Source of the DNA: an uncultured Clostridia bacterium
Lineage (GTDB): Bacteria > Bacillota > Clostridia > TANB77 > CAG-508
Reading direction: 5' to 3'
NCBI GenBank assembly: GCA_947594845.1
Contig: CANQEI010000007.1
Span: 1-60,992 of the forward strand
Length of the DNA: 60,992 bases
The notes below the pieces were generated by a model, which was given only the letters and a program-made list of their open reading frames with translations, had not been told where the DNA came from and searched no databases. The position numbers and the translations under genes are program-made. Of this stretch, positions 1 to 7,911 are shown piece after piece; position 1 is the first letter of the stretch; every line of letters starts with the position of its first letter.

Positions 1-76
1 TTTTATTATGTGCGACGTTGTTCGTCGCACAATAAAACCACGTGCTATGCACGTGAGGAATCAAAAAGCGATGGCG

Positions 77-105
77 TTCAGAAAAAAACCTCCTTTTGAT
101 ATAAT
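77..105 (+). promoter_or_regulatory. Probable internal promoter of the IS200 transposase gene
   Basis: TTCAGA at 77-82 and a perfect TATAAT at 100-105 are 17 bp apart. Transcription would begin near 112. The -10 box sits at the inner edge of the left arm of the inverted repeat at 85-148, so a transcript from here would lack that arm. Confidence 0.5.
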
Positions 106-148
106 AAAAGTAATCTGTCGATTGCCCCAAAAATCAAAAGGAGGTTTT
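85..148 (+). promoter_or_regulatory. 16-bp inverted repeat burying the tnpA ribosome binding site
   Basis: The arms at 85-100 and 133-148 are perfectly complementary over 16 bp, and the right arm contains the AAGGAGG of the transposase gene. Any RNA that reads in from outside the element would fold and hide the ribosome binding site. Fold-back inhibition of impinging transcripts is known for IS10 and IS200. The pairing is seen directly; its function here is inferred. Confidence 0.75.
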
Positions 149-151
149 AAA

Positions 152-619
152 ATGAAAATTAAAAATGATGATGAGAGCAGTTTGTCTCATACAAAATGGA
201 ACTGTCAATACCATATAGTATTCATTCCAAAATATAGAAGAAAAGCAATATATAACAAACTGCGAAGTGATATTGGAAAGTATATACGCAGATTATGTGA
301 TTATAAAGGGGTGGAGATAATAGAAGCAAATGCCTGTCCAGACCACATACATATGCTTGTAAAGATTCCACCCAAAATAAGTATATCATCTTTCATGGGA
401 TATTTAAAGGGAAAAAGTAGTTTGATGATATTTGAAGAACATGCAAATTTAAAATATAATTATGGAAATAGACATTTTTGGGCGCAAGGCTATTATGTCA
501 GTACAGTCGGATTGAATAAGGCTACAATAAAAAAATATATTCAAGAGCAAGAAATTGAAGATAAAGTCCAAGATAAAAGAAGTTTGAAAGAATATAAAGA
601 CCCGTTTACGGGTAAGTAA
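152..619 (+). CDS. tnpA: IS200/IS605-family transposase TnpA (Y1 HUH endonuclease)
   Basis: A 155-residue protein of typical IS200 TnpA length. It carries the HUH motif in CPDHIHMLVKIPP and a catalytic tyrosine region downstream (GYYVSTVG and KKYIQEQ). These enzymes cut and rejoin single-stranded DNA at the subterminal hairpins. The start chosen is the ATG 4 bases after AAGGAGGTTTT. The frame is open further upstream but has no ribosome binding site there. The gene is intact, so the element may be active. Confidence 0.93.
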   Translation: MKIKNDDESSLSHTKWNCQYHIVFIPKYRRKAIYNKLRSDIGKYIRRLCDYKGVEIIEANACPDHIHMLVKIPPKISISSFMGYLKGKSSLMIFEEHANLKYNYGNRHFWAQGYYVSTVGLNKATIKKYIQEQEIEDKVQDKRSLKEYKDPFTGK

Positions 620-920
620 GGGTGACAAAGGCAATTGGCAGAAAAAAATAACCCCCAAATGGGGGTTGCCAGTAACGTCCCCTTATAGGGGAAAAGAAAT
701 ACCACCCGTTTTACGGGTGGATATTTATTTTGTATTAAAAAATTCTCCAATTATAAAACATTATTTTGCCAACGCAGACTTTTTCATTTCTTTACAAAAA
801 TAAAATTTTAATAATTAAAAGTTTTCTTTTTATAAAAAATAATGCTTTTAAATTTTATAGTCACAGACATTGTAAAATAAAATTTATCTTTTTATAAAAA
901 TAAAATTTTAACAATTATAA

Positions 921-1081
921 GTTCTCACATTATAAACATTAATTTTTAAGCTTTGCTGTCGCAAATTCCATATTTGAAAATTTTATATATGTAATTTGCT
1001 TCAATCGCATTTCGCACGATGACTCGTGCTCCATTTGGTCGCTGCGCAGCTTTTAAAATTAATGTTTTATAATGTGAGAAC
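921..1081. repeat. 160-bp palindromic (MITE-like) element upstream of lepA
   Basis: The ends at 921-949 and 1053-1081 are inverted copies over about 28 bp, differing by one small indel on each side. An internal hairpin lies at 1013-1028 (GCACGA/TCGTGC). The centre is richer in G+C than its flanks. Partial, diverged copies of the left end appear at about 740-768 and 795-860. No protein is encoded. The remaining stretch between the IS and lepA (736-920) holds only A+T-rich sequence. It is either a non-autonomous mobile element or a structured RNA. Confidence 0.6.
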
Positions 1082-1097
1082 TTTAAAGCTGAAAATC

Positions 1098-1126
1098 TTG
1101 AAAAAACGCTTATATTTTGGTAAAAT
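1098..1126 (+). promoter_or_regulatory. Probable sigma-A promoter of lepA
   Basis: TTGAAA at 1098-1103 and TAAAAT at 1121-1126 are separated by 17 bp, 40 bp before the lepA start. It lies just outside the palindromic element. Confidence 0.65.
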
Positions 1127-1165
1127 ACAAAAATAATAAAATGAAAAAGGAGCATAACTTAAAAG

Positions 1166-2980
1166 GTGGAAAATAATCAAAAGCAAATTAGAAATTTTAG
1201 TATTATAGCACATATTGATCATGGAAAATCAACATTAGCAGATAGACTTATAGAAATGACAGGAGTGCTTTCAGCAAGAGAAATGGAAAGCCAAGTTCTT
1301 GATAATATGGAAATTGAAAGAGAAAGAGGAATAACAATAAAATCTCAAGCAGTAAGAATGAATTATACTGCAAAAGATGGTAACACTTATGAACTTAATT
1401 TAATTGATACACCAGGTCATGTAGACTTTAACTATGAAGTTTCAAGAAGCTTAGCTGCATGCGAGGGGGCTATTTTAGTTGTTGATAGTAGTCAAGGAGT
1501 AGAAGCTCAAACTTTAGCAAATGTATATTTAGCACTAGATAATAACTTAGAAATAATACCAGTAATAAATAAAGTAGATTTACCAAATGCCAGACCAGAA
1601 GAAGTAAAAAAAGAAATAGAAGATGTCATAGGGATTCCTGCAATGGATGCACCATGTATATCTGCAAAGTCTGGTTTAAATGTAGATCAAGTTTTAGAAA
1701 GAATTGTTAGCGATATACCTGCTCCTAGTGGAGATAGAAATGGGAAATTAAAGTGCTTAATTTTTGATTCTTTTTATGATAATTATAAAGGTGCAATAAG
1801 TTATGTAAGAATTAAGGAAGGTACTGTAAAAGTTGGAGACGAAATACTATTTATGGCAACCAAAAAACATTTTACAGTAAATGAAGTTGGGTATTTTGGT
1901 GCTGGAGAATATATACCATCAGATTCTTTAAAAGCAGGAGAAGTTGGATATATAGCAGCTAGCATAAAAAATGTATCAGATTTACATGTCGGAGATACTA
2001 TAACAAATTTTGAAAATCCAGCAGAAGAACCACTTCCAGGATATAAAAAAGCAAATTCAATGGTATATTGTGGGATGTATCCTTTAGATGGAAGCGAATA
2101 TGAAAATTTAAAAGATGCTTTAGAAAAATTAAAATTAAACGATGCTGCTTTGGAATATGAACCTGAAACCTCAATAGCATTAGGATTTGGATTTAGATGT
2201 GGATTTCTAGGATTGCTACACTTGGAAATAATAATTGAAAGATTGGAAAGGGAATTCGATTTAGGGTTAATAACAACAGCTCCATCAGTTATATATAAAG
2301 TATATAAAACAAACGGAGAAATTATAGAATTATATAATCCAACAGATTTACCTAAAACTCAGGAAATTAAATATATAGAAGAGCCAATAATGAAAGCTGA
2401 AATAATGACACCTAAAGAATTTGTCGGAAATATAATGGATATATGTCAAAAAAGAAGAGGCACATATATTGACATGAAATACTTAGATAGCAATAGAGTA
2501 ATCCTTGAATATGAGCTACCACTAAATGAAATTATATATGATTTTTTCGATACACTAAAATCTAAAACAAAAGGTTATGCATCTGTAGATTATGAATTTA
2601 AAGAATATGCAAAATCAGATTTAGTAAAATTAGATATTCATATAAATAATGAGGCTGTTGATGCATTATCTTTTATTGTACATAAAGATTCTGCTTATAC
2701 AAGAGGAAGAAAAATGGCAGAAAAATTAAAGACAGTAATACCAAGACAATTATTTGAAATACCAATTCAAGCAGTAGTAAGTGGAAAAATTATAGCTAGA
2801 GAGACAATTTCAGCAATGAGAAAAGATGTACTTGCAAAATGCTATGGAGGAGATATAACTAGAAAGAAAAAGTTACTAGAAAAACAGAAAAAAGGTAAAA
2901 AGAAAATGAGACAAATAGGAAGTGTAGAAGTGCCACAAGAAGCATTTTTATCAGTACTAAAACTAGATGATGAAGAATAA
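1166..2980 (+). CDS. lepA: Elongation factor 4 (LepA), ribosome back-translocating GTPase
   Basis: The 604 residues match full-length LepA. The G domain begins at [19 protein letters not shown] (P-loop), followed by DTPGHVDF (G3) and NKVDLP (G4). The elongation-factor beta-barrel, III and V domains and the LepA-specific C-terminal domain ([19 protein letters not shown]) follow. LepA acts on stalled or mistranslocated ribosomes. The start is GTG, the only possible start after an in-frame stop at 1160. The next gene begins 10 bases after its stop, suggesting an operon through rlmB. Confidence 0.97.
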   Translation: MENNQKQIRNFSIIAHIDHGKSTLADRLIEMTGVLSAREMESQVLDNMEIERERGITIKSQAVRMNYTAKDGNTYELNLIDTPGHVDFNYEVSRSLAACEGAILVVDSSQGVEAQTLANVYLALDNNLEIIPVINKVDLPNARPEEVKKEIEDVIGIPAMDAPCISAKSGLNVDQVLERIVSDIPAPSGDRNGKLKCLIFDSFYDNYKGAISYVRIKEGTVKVGDEILFMATKKHFTVNEVGYFGAGEYIPSDSLKAGEVGYIAASIKNVSDLHVGDTITNFENPAEEPLPGYKKANSMVYCGMYPLDGSEYENLKDALEKLKLNDAALEYEPETSIALGFGFRCGFLGLLHLEIIIERLEREFDLGLITTAPSVIYKVYKTNGEIIELYNPTDLPKTQEIKYIEEPIMKAEIMTPKEFVGNIMDICQKRRGTYIDMKYLDSNRVILEYELPLNEIIYDFFDTLKSKTKGYASVDYEFKEYAKSDLVKLDIHINNEAVDALSFIVHKDSAYTRGRKMAEKLKTVIPRQLFEIPIQAVVSGKIIARETISAMRKDVLAKCYGGDITRKKKLLEKQKKGKKKMRQIGSVEVPQEAFLSVLKLDDEE

Positions 2981-2990
2981 GGAGAAATAA

Positions 2991-3653
2991 TTGAAATCAT
3001 TATATGAGAGTATAAAATTTTATAATGAAAAAATTTTAGAAAAAGGTCAAGAAGCAATAAGAAATGGCAAAAAGTCTTTTGAAATAGTGGAAGGAAAAAT
3101 TCCAATTATAATTTCAGCACCACATTGTGTTAATCAAACAAGAGAGGGAAAAATAAAAGGTTCAGAAGGAGAAACAGGAGCAATAGCACAATATGTAGCA
3201 GAAAAGACAAAATGCTATGCAATATATAAAACTTATAATAATAATGATGATGCAAATTATGACATAAAAAATAATCCATACAAAGAAGCAATATTAGAAT
3301 TAGCTAAAGAAAATAAAATAAAAATATTGTTAGACTTGCATGGAGCAGCTTATAAAAATAAGTTTGATATAGAATTAGGTACTGCTAAAGGAAAAAATAT
3401 AGAAGGTAAGGAATATTTAGTAGAAGAATTAAAACAAAACTTAGAAAATAATGGTATAAATAATATAACAATAGATAGTAAATTTATGGCTATATCAGAG
3501 CATACGATAAGTAGAAGCATATCTAAAAAAGCTAAAATACCATGTATACAGTTAGAAATTAATGGAAGATACAGATATATTCAACATATGGAAGGAATAG
3601 AAAAACTTACAAAGGCTTTAATTGAATTTGTAAATAATATAAAAATAATTTAA
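2991..3653 (+). CDS. N-formylglutamate amidohydrolase-like protein
   Basis: A 220-residue cytoplasmic protein. It shows the layout of the N-formylglutamate amidohydrolase/zinc carboxypeptidase-like fold: IIISAPHCVNQTRE near residue 42, an SEGETGA motif, LLDLHGAA around residue 115 and the strand IPCIQLEINGRYR near the C terminus. The substrate cannot be read from sequence; related proteins hydrolyse amide bonds of small molecules. The start is TTG, 6 bases after GGAG. The gene lies between lepA and rlmB with short gaps, so it is probably co-transcribed. Confidence 0.6.
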   Translation: MKSLYESIKFYNEKILEKGQEAIRNGKKSFEIVEGKIPIIISAPHCVNQTREGKIKGSEGETGAIAQYVAEKTKCYAIYKTYNNNDDANYDIKNNPYKEAILELAKENKIKILLDLHGAAYKNKFDIELGTAKGKNIEGKEYLVEELKQNLENNGINNITIDSKFMAISEHTISRSISKKAKIPCIQLEINGRYRYIQHMEGIEKLTKALIEFVNNIKII

Positions 3654-3665
3654 AGGGGAAATAAA

Positions 3666-4415
3666 ATGCAAGAAATTTATGATGACCAAGTAGAAGGAAG
3701 AAATGCGGTAATAGAATTATTAAATTCAGGAAGAGATATAAACAAAATATATGTGCAAAGTGGGGAAAAGCATGGTTCAATAAATAAGATATTGGGGATT
3801 GCTAGAAAAAATAAAGTTGTAGTAACAGAAGTAGAAAAATCAAAATTAGATTTTATGTCTAAAACTCACAATCATCAAGGAGTTATAGCAACAGTACCAC
3901 CATTTGATTATTGCGAAGTTGAAGATATTTTAGAATATGCAAAATCTAAAAATGAAGATTGTTTTATATTAATATTAGATGGAATAGAAGATCCACACAA
4001 TTTGGGTTCTATAATTAGAACTGCGGAAACAGCTGGCGTTCATGGAATAATAATTCCAAAGAGAAGATCTGTAACGGTGAATAGTACAGTAAACAAAGTA
4101 TCTGCAGGTGCTGCAAGTTATATGAAAATTGCCAGAGTAAACAATATAACAGAGACAATAAAAAAACTTAAAGACAATGGCTTATGGATAATAGGAACTG
4201 ATGGAGAAGCTAAAACATTATATTATAATGAAAACTTAAAAGGTGATATTGCAATTGTAATTGGAAGCGAAGGATATGGAATGAGCAGATTAGTAAAAGA
4301 AAACACAGACATGTTGGTAAAAATTCCAATGAAAGGACAAATTACATCCCTAAATGCTTCTGTATCAGCAGGCATTATAATTTATGAAGCAGTAAAACAA
4401 AGAGGAATAGAATAA
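3666..4415 (+). CDS. rlmB: 23S rRNA 2'-O-ribose methyltransferase, TrmH/RlmB family (SpoU)
   Basis: The 249 residues comprise an N-terminal substrate-binding domain (EGRNAVIELL at residue 9) and a C-terminal SPOUT methyltransferase. The three SpoU motifs are present: DGIEDPHNLGSIIRTAETAG, IVIGSEGYGMSRL, and KIPMKGQITSLNASVSAGI. Family members methylate G2251-equivalent ribose in 23S rRNA using S-adenosylmethionine. It is the last gene of the lepA cluster, and a new promoter follows. Confidence 0.9.
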   Translation: MQEIYDDQVEGRNAVIELLNSGRDINKIYVQSGEKHGSINKILGIARKNKVVVTEVEKSKLDFMSKTHNHQGVIATVPPFDYCEVEDILEYAKSKNEDCFILILDGIEDPHNLGSIIRTAETAGVHGIIIPKRRSVTVNSTVNKVSAGAASYMKIARVNNITETIKKLKDNGLWIIGTDGEAKTLYYNENLKGDIAIVIGSEGYGMSRLVKENTDMLVKIPMKGQITSLNASVSAGIIIYEAVKQRGIE

Positions 4416-4419
4416 AATG

Positions 4420-4448
4420 TTGAAAAAAGTAAAATAAAGTAATATAAT
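4420..4448 (+). promoter_or_regulatory. Probable sigma-A promoter of the zinc-ribbon gene
   Basis: TTGAAA at 4420-4425 and TATAAT at 4443-4448 are separated by 17 bp. The pair starts just after the rlmB stop. Confidence 0.7.
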
Positions 4449-4478
4449 AGACGCATCAAATATTAGGGAGGAAATAAA

Positions 4479-4850
4479 ATGTTTTGTAGTAAATGTGGTA
4501 AAGAAATTCCAGATGAATCAAAATTTTGTGGAAGTTGTGGAGCTGACTTAACAGGGAAAGTTGTAGTAAAAAATCAAAATCAAAATCAAACGACATTCTC
4601 TGAAAATAATATTCCTGAAGAATATAGACCTATTTCAATGTGGGGATATTTTGGATGGGAAATATTATTTTCAATTCCTTGCGTTGGATTAATTTTGTTA
4701 ATAGTATTTGCATTTGGAGGAACAAGAAATAAGAACCTTAGAAACTTTGCATCTTCTTACTTCTGCGTACTTATTTTAGCTATTATAATATTTTTTGTTG
4801 TAATGATTTTTAGCGCAAGCGTAGGAATTATGACGAGTGCTATAAGATAA
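4479..4850 (+). CDS. Zinc-ribbon membrane protein
   Basis: The 123 residues begin with a double-CxxC zinc ribbon (MFCSKCGKEIPDESKFCGSC). A short linker with an NQNQNQ run leads to two hydrophobic segments at roughly residues 57-82 and 92-118. The ribbon should face the cytoplasm. Such proteins are common in Firmicutes and have no single known role. It is directly followed by the DUF2752 gene, which starts on the base after its stop, so the two are translationally coupled and probably work together in the membrane. Confidence 0.75.
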   Translation: MFCSKCGKEIPDESKFCGSCGADLTGKVVVKNQNQNQTTFSENNIPEEYRPISMWGYFGWEILFSIPCVGLILLIVFAFGGTRNKNLRNFASSYFCVLILAIIIFFVVMIFSASVGIMTSAIR

Positions 4851-5207
4851 ATGGAAAGATTAAAAAAAGATTTTTATAATATAAGATTTGCAATAATCCC
4901 AATATTAATTTTTATAGTTACAATGCAAACTATGTTTGGAACAGTATGTACATTAAAAGCATTTACTGGTATATCATGCCCTTGTTGTGGATTAACACAT
5001 GCTACGGTCTATCTTTTTATGGGAAGATGGCGTGATTCATGGAATGCTAATCCAACTGCAATATTATGGATAGTTGCTATAATATTATTTATAGTTGATA
5101 GATATATTCATAAATTTAAAGCAAAATTATTTCCAAATGTATTTTTTATAGTAGCAACGATAACAGTTATTTGGTATATATTTAAAATGATAAATATTTT
5201 TAATTAA
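4851..5207 (+). CDS. DUF2752 family small membrane protein
   Basis: A 118-residue protein with three predicted membrane segments. Between the first two lies the family signature SCPCCGLTHATVYLFMGRW followed by NPTAI, diagnostic of DUF2752. The function is unknown. The start codon follows the previous stop with no gap, and no independent ribosome binding site is needed if translation is coupled. Confidence 0.8.
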   Translation: MERLKKDFYNIRFAIIPILIFIVTMQTMFGTVCTLKAFTGISCPCCGLTHATVYLFMGRWRDSWNANPTAILWIVAIILFIVDRYIHKFKAKLFPNVFFIVATITVIWYIFKMINIFN

Positions 5208-5210
5208 GAC

Positions 5211-5239
5211 TTGAAATGATAAATTTCAAATGATAAAAT
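5211..5239 (+). promoter_or_regulatory. Probable promoter of a short leader RNA ahead of pyrG
   Basis: TTGAAA at 5211-5216 and TAAAAT at 5234-5239 are 17 bp apart. Transcription would start near 5246, only about 18 bases before the strong terminator hairpin at 5264. Confidence 0.55.
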
Positions 5240-5263
5240 ACAACTATAAACAGAGAGAAGTAA

Positions 5264-5310
5264 AAACAGATTAAAAAAAAACTCTTTTTTTAATCTGTTT
5301 TTTTGTTTTT
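5264..5310 (+). terminator. Strong intrinsic terminator (possible attenuator) before pyrG
   Basis: A 16-bp perfect stem (arms 5264-5279 and 5285-5300) with a 5-base loop is followed by a T-rich tract. It ends the zinc-ribbon operon and would also end any RNA started at 5211-5239. I see no competing antiterminator. Confidence 0.8.
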
Positions 5311-5330
5311 TAAAATAGAGAATTTATCAA

Positions 5331-5515
5331 AAGCAAGTATTGCTAGGCAAACGAAAGAGTAAACCGGAGGCGTACGAAAGTACGTTGAAGATTTAATAAT
5401 AAAAATATCCGTTCGAAAAAGAAACGAGTATTACAAGGCAAAATTAAAAATTAAACACCGGAGTGTATGCGGATACATGAGGATTTTAATTTTTAATTTT
5501 AACGCAGTAAGACGA
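5331..5515 (+). repeat. Two successive CCGGAG-type hairpin elements upstream of pyrG
   Basis: Two related units lie in tandem in this 340-base gap. Each has a lead-in resembling AGTATT..AGGCAAA, then CCGGAG, a short hairpin with a four-base loop, and TGARGATTT. In unit A the inner stem is 5370-5385 with a GAAA loop. In unit B it is 5464-5477, framed by a 16-bp outer A/T stem (5440-5455 with 5485-5500). The conserved internal-loop sequences contrast with variable stems. This is compensatory variation, which suggests a structured RNA or a folded DNA element rather than chance. Confidence 0.6.
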
Positions 5516-5547
5516 TGTTTATTTTTAGAACAATAGGAGGGGAAAAA

Positions 5548-7140
5548 ATGAAATACATATTCATAACCGGCGGGGTAGTTTCCGGTCTCGGTAAAGGAAT
5601 AACAGCAGCATCACTAGGAAGACTACTAAAAAATAGAGGATACAAAGTTACAATACAAAAATTTGATCCATATATAAATGTAGATCCAGGAACTATGAAT
5701 CCGTGTGAACATGGAGAAGTATTTGTTACAAATGATGGAGCGGAAACAGACTTGGATTTAGGACATTATGAGAGATTTATAGATGAGAATTTATGCAAAA
5801 ATTCTAGTGTTTCAATGGGACAAATATATTCAAGTGTAATAGAAAAAGAGAGAAAAGGAACATATTTGGGAAAAACTATACAAGTAATTCCTCATATAAC
5901 GAATGAAATAAAAGAAAGAATATATTCATTTGAAAAAACAGATACAGATATAGCAATAGTTGAGCTTGGGGGAACAGTAGGAGATATGGAAGGACTTGCC
6001 TTGATTGAAGCCATAAGACAAGTTGGATTAGAAAAAGACTTAGATGATGTATGTTATATTCATGTAACTTTACTTCCATATATATCAGGTTCAAAAGAGA
6101 TAAAATCAAAACCTACACAACACTCTGTGAAAGAATTGCAATCATTTGGAATAAAGCCAGATATATTAGTTGCTAGAGCAGACGATCATATACCATTAGA
6201 AATGAAAAAAAAGATAGCTTTATTTTGCAATGTTAGACCAGAAAATGTAATTGAAAATTTAACTGCAGATACTTTGTATGAAGTGCCATTATTACTAGAA
6301 CAAAATGGATTGGCAAGAGCTGTTTGTAAAAAATTAAGACTTGAAAAAGAAGAACCTAAAAATGAAGATTGGATTGAACTTACAAAGAAAATAAAAAAAT
6401 GCAAAGGAGAAGTAAGAATAGCAATAGTAGGAAAGTATGTTAAATTAGAAGATTCTTACTTATCTGTTGTAGAAAGTCTAAGACATGGAGGATATGCAAA
6501 TTCAGTTAATGTAAAAATTGGATTTATTGATTCTGAAAAAATAACAGAAGAAAATGTAAAAGAAAAATTGGAAAAATACCAAGGAATCTTAGTACCAGGA
6601 GGGTTCGGAAACAGAGGAATAGATGGAAAAATTATTGCAATAAAATATGCTAGAGAAAATAAGATACCGTTTTTAGGAATATGTTTAGGAATGCAAATGG
6701 CGGTTGTAGAATTTTCAAGAAATGTTTTAGGAATAAAAGATGCCAATTCAGCAGAGTTAGATGATAAAACTAAAAATCCAGTAATACATATAATGGAAGA
6801 GCAGAAGAAAATAACAGATAAAGGTGGAACTATGAGATTGGGAGCATATCCATGCATAATAAAAAAAGGAACACTAGCTCATAAATTGTATAATAAAGAT
6901 GAAATATCAGAAAGACATAGACATAGATATGAGTATAACAATGGATATAAAAAACAATTGGAGGAAAAAGGATTAATTTGTTCAGGAACATCACCTAATG
7001 GAGAATTAGTTGAAATAGTTGAGTATAAAGATCATCCATTTTTTATAGCAGGACAGTTTCATCCTGAATTTCAATCTAGACCAGATAAACCAGCCCCACT
7101 TTTTGTTGGATTAATAGAAGCAGCCAAAAAAATAAATTAG
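5548..7140 (+). CDS. pyrG: CTP synthase (glutamine-hydrolysing)
   Basis: The 530 residues give the full two-domain enzyme. The N-terminal synthetase opens with [17 protein letters not shown] and includes [14 protein letters not shown]. The C-terminal class-I glutamine amidotransferase has the nucleophile in [15 protein letters not shown] and a late HPEFQSRP histidine-glutamate pair. It converts UTP, ATP and glutamine to CTP. The start chosen is the ATG 7 bases after AGGAGG; an in-frame ATG 33 bases upstream lacks a ribosome binding site and would add residues not found in the family. The leader contains the two hairpin elements and no G-run of the kind used in Bacillus pyrG attenuation. Confidence 0.97.
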   Translation: MKYIFITGGVVSGLGKGITAASLGRLLKNRGYKVTIQKFDPYINVDPGTMNPCEHGEVFVTNDGAETDLDLGHYERFIDENLCKNSSVSMGQIYSSVIEKERKGTYLGKTIQVIPHITNEIKERIYSFEKTDTDIAIVELGGTVGDMEGLALIEAIRQVGLEKDLDDVCYIHVTLLPYISGSKEIKSKPTQHSVKELQSFGIKPDILVARADDHIPLEMKKKIALFCNVRPENVIENLTADTLYEVPLLLEQNGLARAVCKKLRLEKEEPKNEDWIELTKKIKKCKGEVRIAIVGKYVKLEDSYLSVVESLRHGGYANSVNVKIGFIDSEKITEENVKEKLEKYQGILVPGGFGNRGIDGKIIAIKYARENKIPFLGICLGMQMAVVEFSRNVLGIKDANSAELDDKTKNPVIHIMEEQKKITDKGGTMRLGAYPCIIKKGTLAHKLYNKDEISERHRHRYEYNNGYKKQLEEKGLICSGTSPNGELVEIVEYKDHPFFIAGQFHPEFQSRPDKPAPLFVGLIEAAKKIN

Positions 7141-7179
7141 ATATAATTGAGAAAAGATAAATTTATAAAGGAGGAAATC

Positions 7180-7707
7180 ATGAAGAAAGAATATGCTGAT
7201 TTTTCAGAAAATAAAGGAATTACTATAAATAATTTCATAAGAAAAGATATGGGTGAAGATTCACTTTATGCGGGAGTATGTACATTAAACATAGAAAAAG
7301 TTGAAACCCAAAAAATTGTATCAATAAATGGTAGTGATAGAATTTTTATAGATGTAGGATATAAAATAGTAAAATTATATCCTAAAAAAGAAAATTATAT
7401 TATTATTTCATATTTTAATAATAATTATGAACTAGTTGGAATTTGTTTTGACATCGTAAAAACGATTAATTATGAAGCTAAAATGCCATACACAGAAGAT
7501 TTAATGCTAGATATAATATTAACAGATAAAAAAGAAATTGTTTTTGTTAATGAAAATGAATTAAACGAAAGCTTTAAAAATAAAAAAATAAAAACTGAAG
7601 ATTATAATTTGGCAAAGAGAACAGCTGATAAAATAGTAAATAGATGTAGAACTGGAGAACAATTAGAAGAAATTAGGCAAATTTCATTAAAATGTATAGG
7701 ACAGTAG
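7180..7707 (+). CDS. DUF402 family protein
   Basis: A 175-residue protein. Its central part (IFIDVGYKIVKLYPKKENYI, then ELVGICFDIVK and YTEDLMLDIIL) fits the DUF402 fold, which includes nucleoside di/triphosphatases and RNA-associated proteins. The last 50 residues are helical and charged. The start is the ATG after AAAGGAGG; an upstream in-frame TTG has no ribosome binding site. It is 39 bases downstream of pyrG and probably shares its transcript. Confidence 0.6.
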   Translation: MKKEYADFSENKGITINNFIRKDMGEDSLYAGVCTLNIEKVETQKIVSINGSDRIFIDVGYKIVKLYPKKENYIIISYFNNNYELVGICFDIVKTINYEAKMPYTEDLMLDIILTDKKEIVFVNENELNESFKNKKIKTEDYNLAKRTADKIVNRCRTGEQLEEIRQISLKCIGQ

Positions 7708-7814
7708 ATTAAATGAAACAGCTCAATAACCAAAAATCCTCAATATTGAAGTTTATACAAAATTACAATAAATTTTATACAAAATTTGATGGCAAATAAT
7801 TAAATAAAAAATAG

Positions 7815-7843
7815 AAGGTAATTAGGCTACTAATTACCTTTTA
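7815..7843 (+). terminator. Intrinsic terminator after the DUF402 gene
   Basis: A 10-bp perfect stem (7815-7824 with 7831-7840) with a 6-base loop runs into a short T tract. Confidence 0.7.
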
Positions 7844-7847
7844 AATA

Positions 7848-7876
7848 TTGATAAATTCAATAAAAAGATGTATAAT
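7848..7876 (+). promoter_or_regulatory. Probable sigma-A promoter of aspS
   Basis: TTGATA at 7848-7853 and TATAAT at 7871-7876 are 17 bp apart. Initiation near 7883 makes the ATG at 7885 almost leaderless and supports 7912 as the aspS start. No T-box leader is present. Confidence 0.7.
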
Positions 7877-7911
7877 TTTAAAGCATGAATCTTTTAGAAA
7901 AGAGGAATATT

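Larger units (their letters stand above)
1..735 (+). mobile_element. IS200/IS605-family insertion sequence, TnpA only
   Basis: A Y1 transposase gene is bracketed by subterminal hairpins, as in IS200-type elements. On the left, 1-37 is a long stem with a short loop and 40-56 is a second hairpin. On the right there are four hairpins at 600-613 (overlapping the end of the gene), 650-667, 678-692 and 702-720. There is no tnpB and no accessory gene. The exact ends are uncertain because the left side coincides with the window edge and these elements leave no target duplication. The right end is placed after the last hairpin. Confidence 0.8.

Noticed and set aside
1..735. TnpB/omega-RNA (RNA-guided nuclease) associated with the IS
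   Set aside because: The element ends shortly after tnpA and there is no second gene; the downstream hairpins are accounted for as transposon ends.
5246..5547. Bacillus-type pyrG attenuation by repeated G addition
   Set aside because: No run of G at the expected transcript start; the terminator lies far upstream of pyrG.
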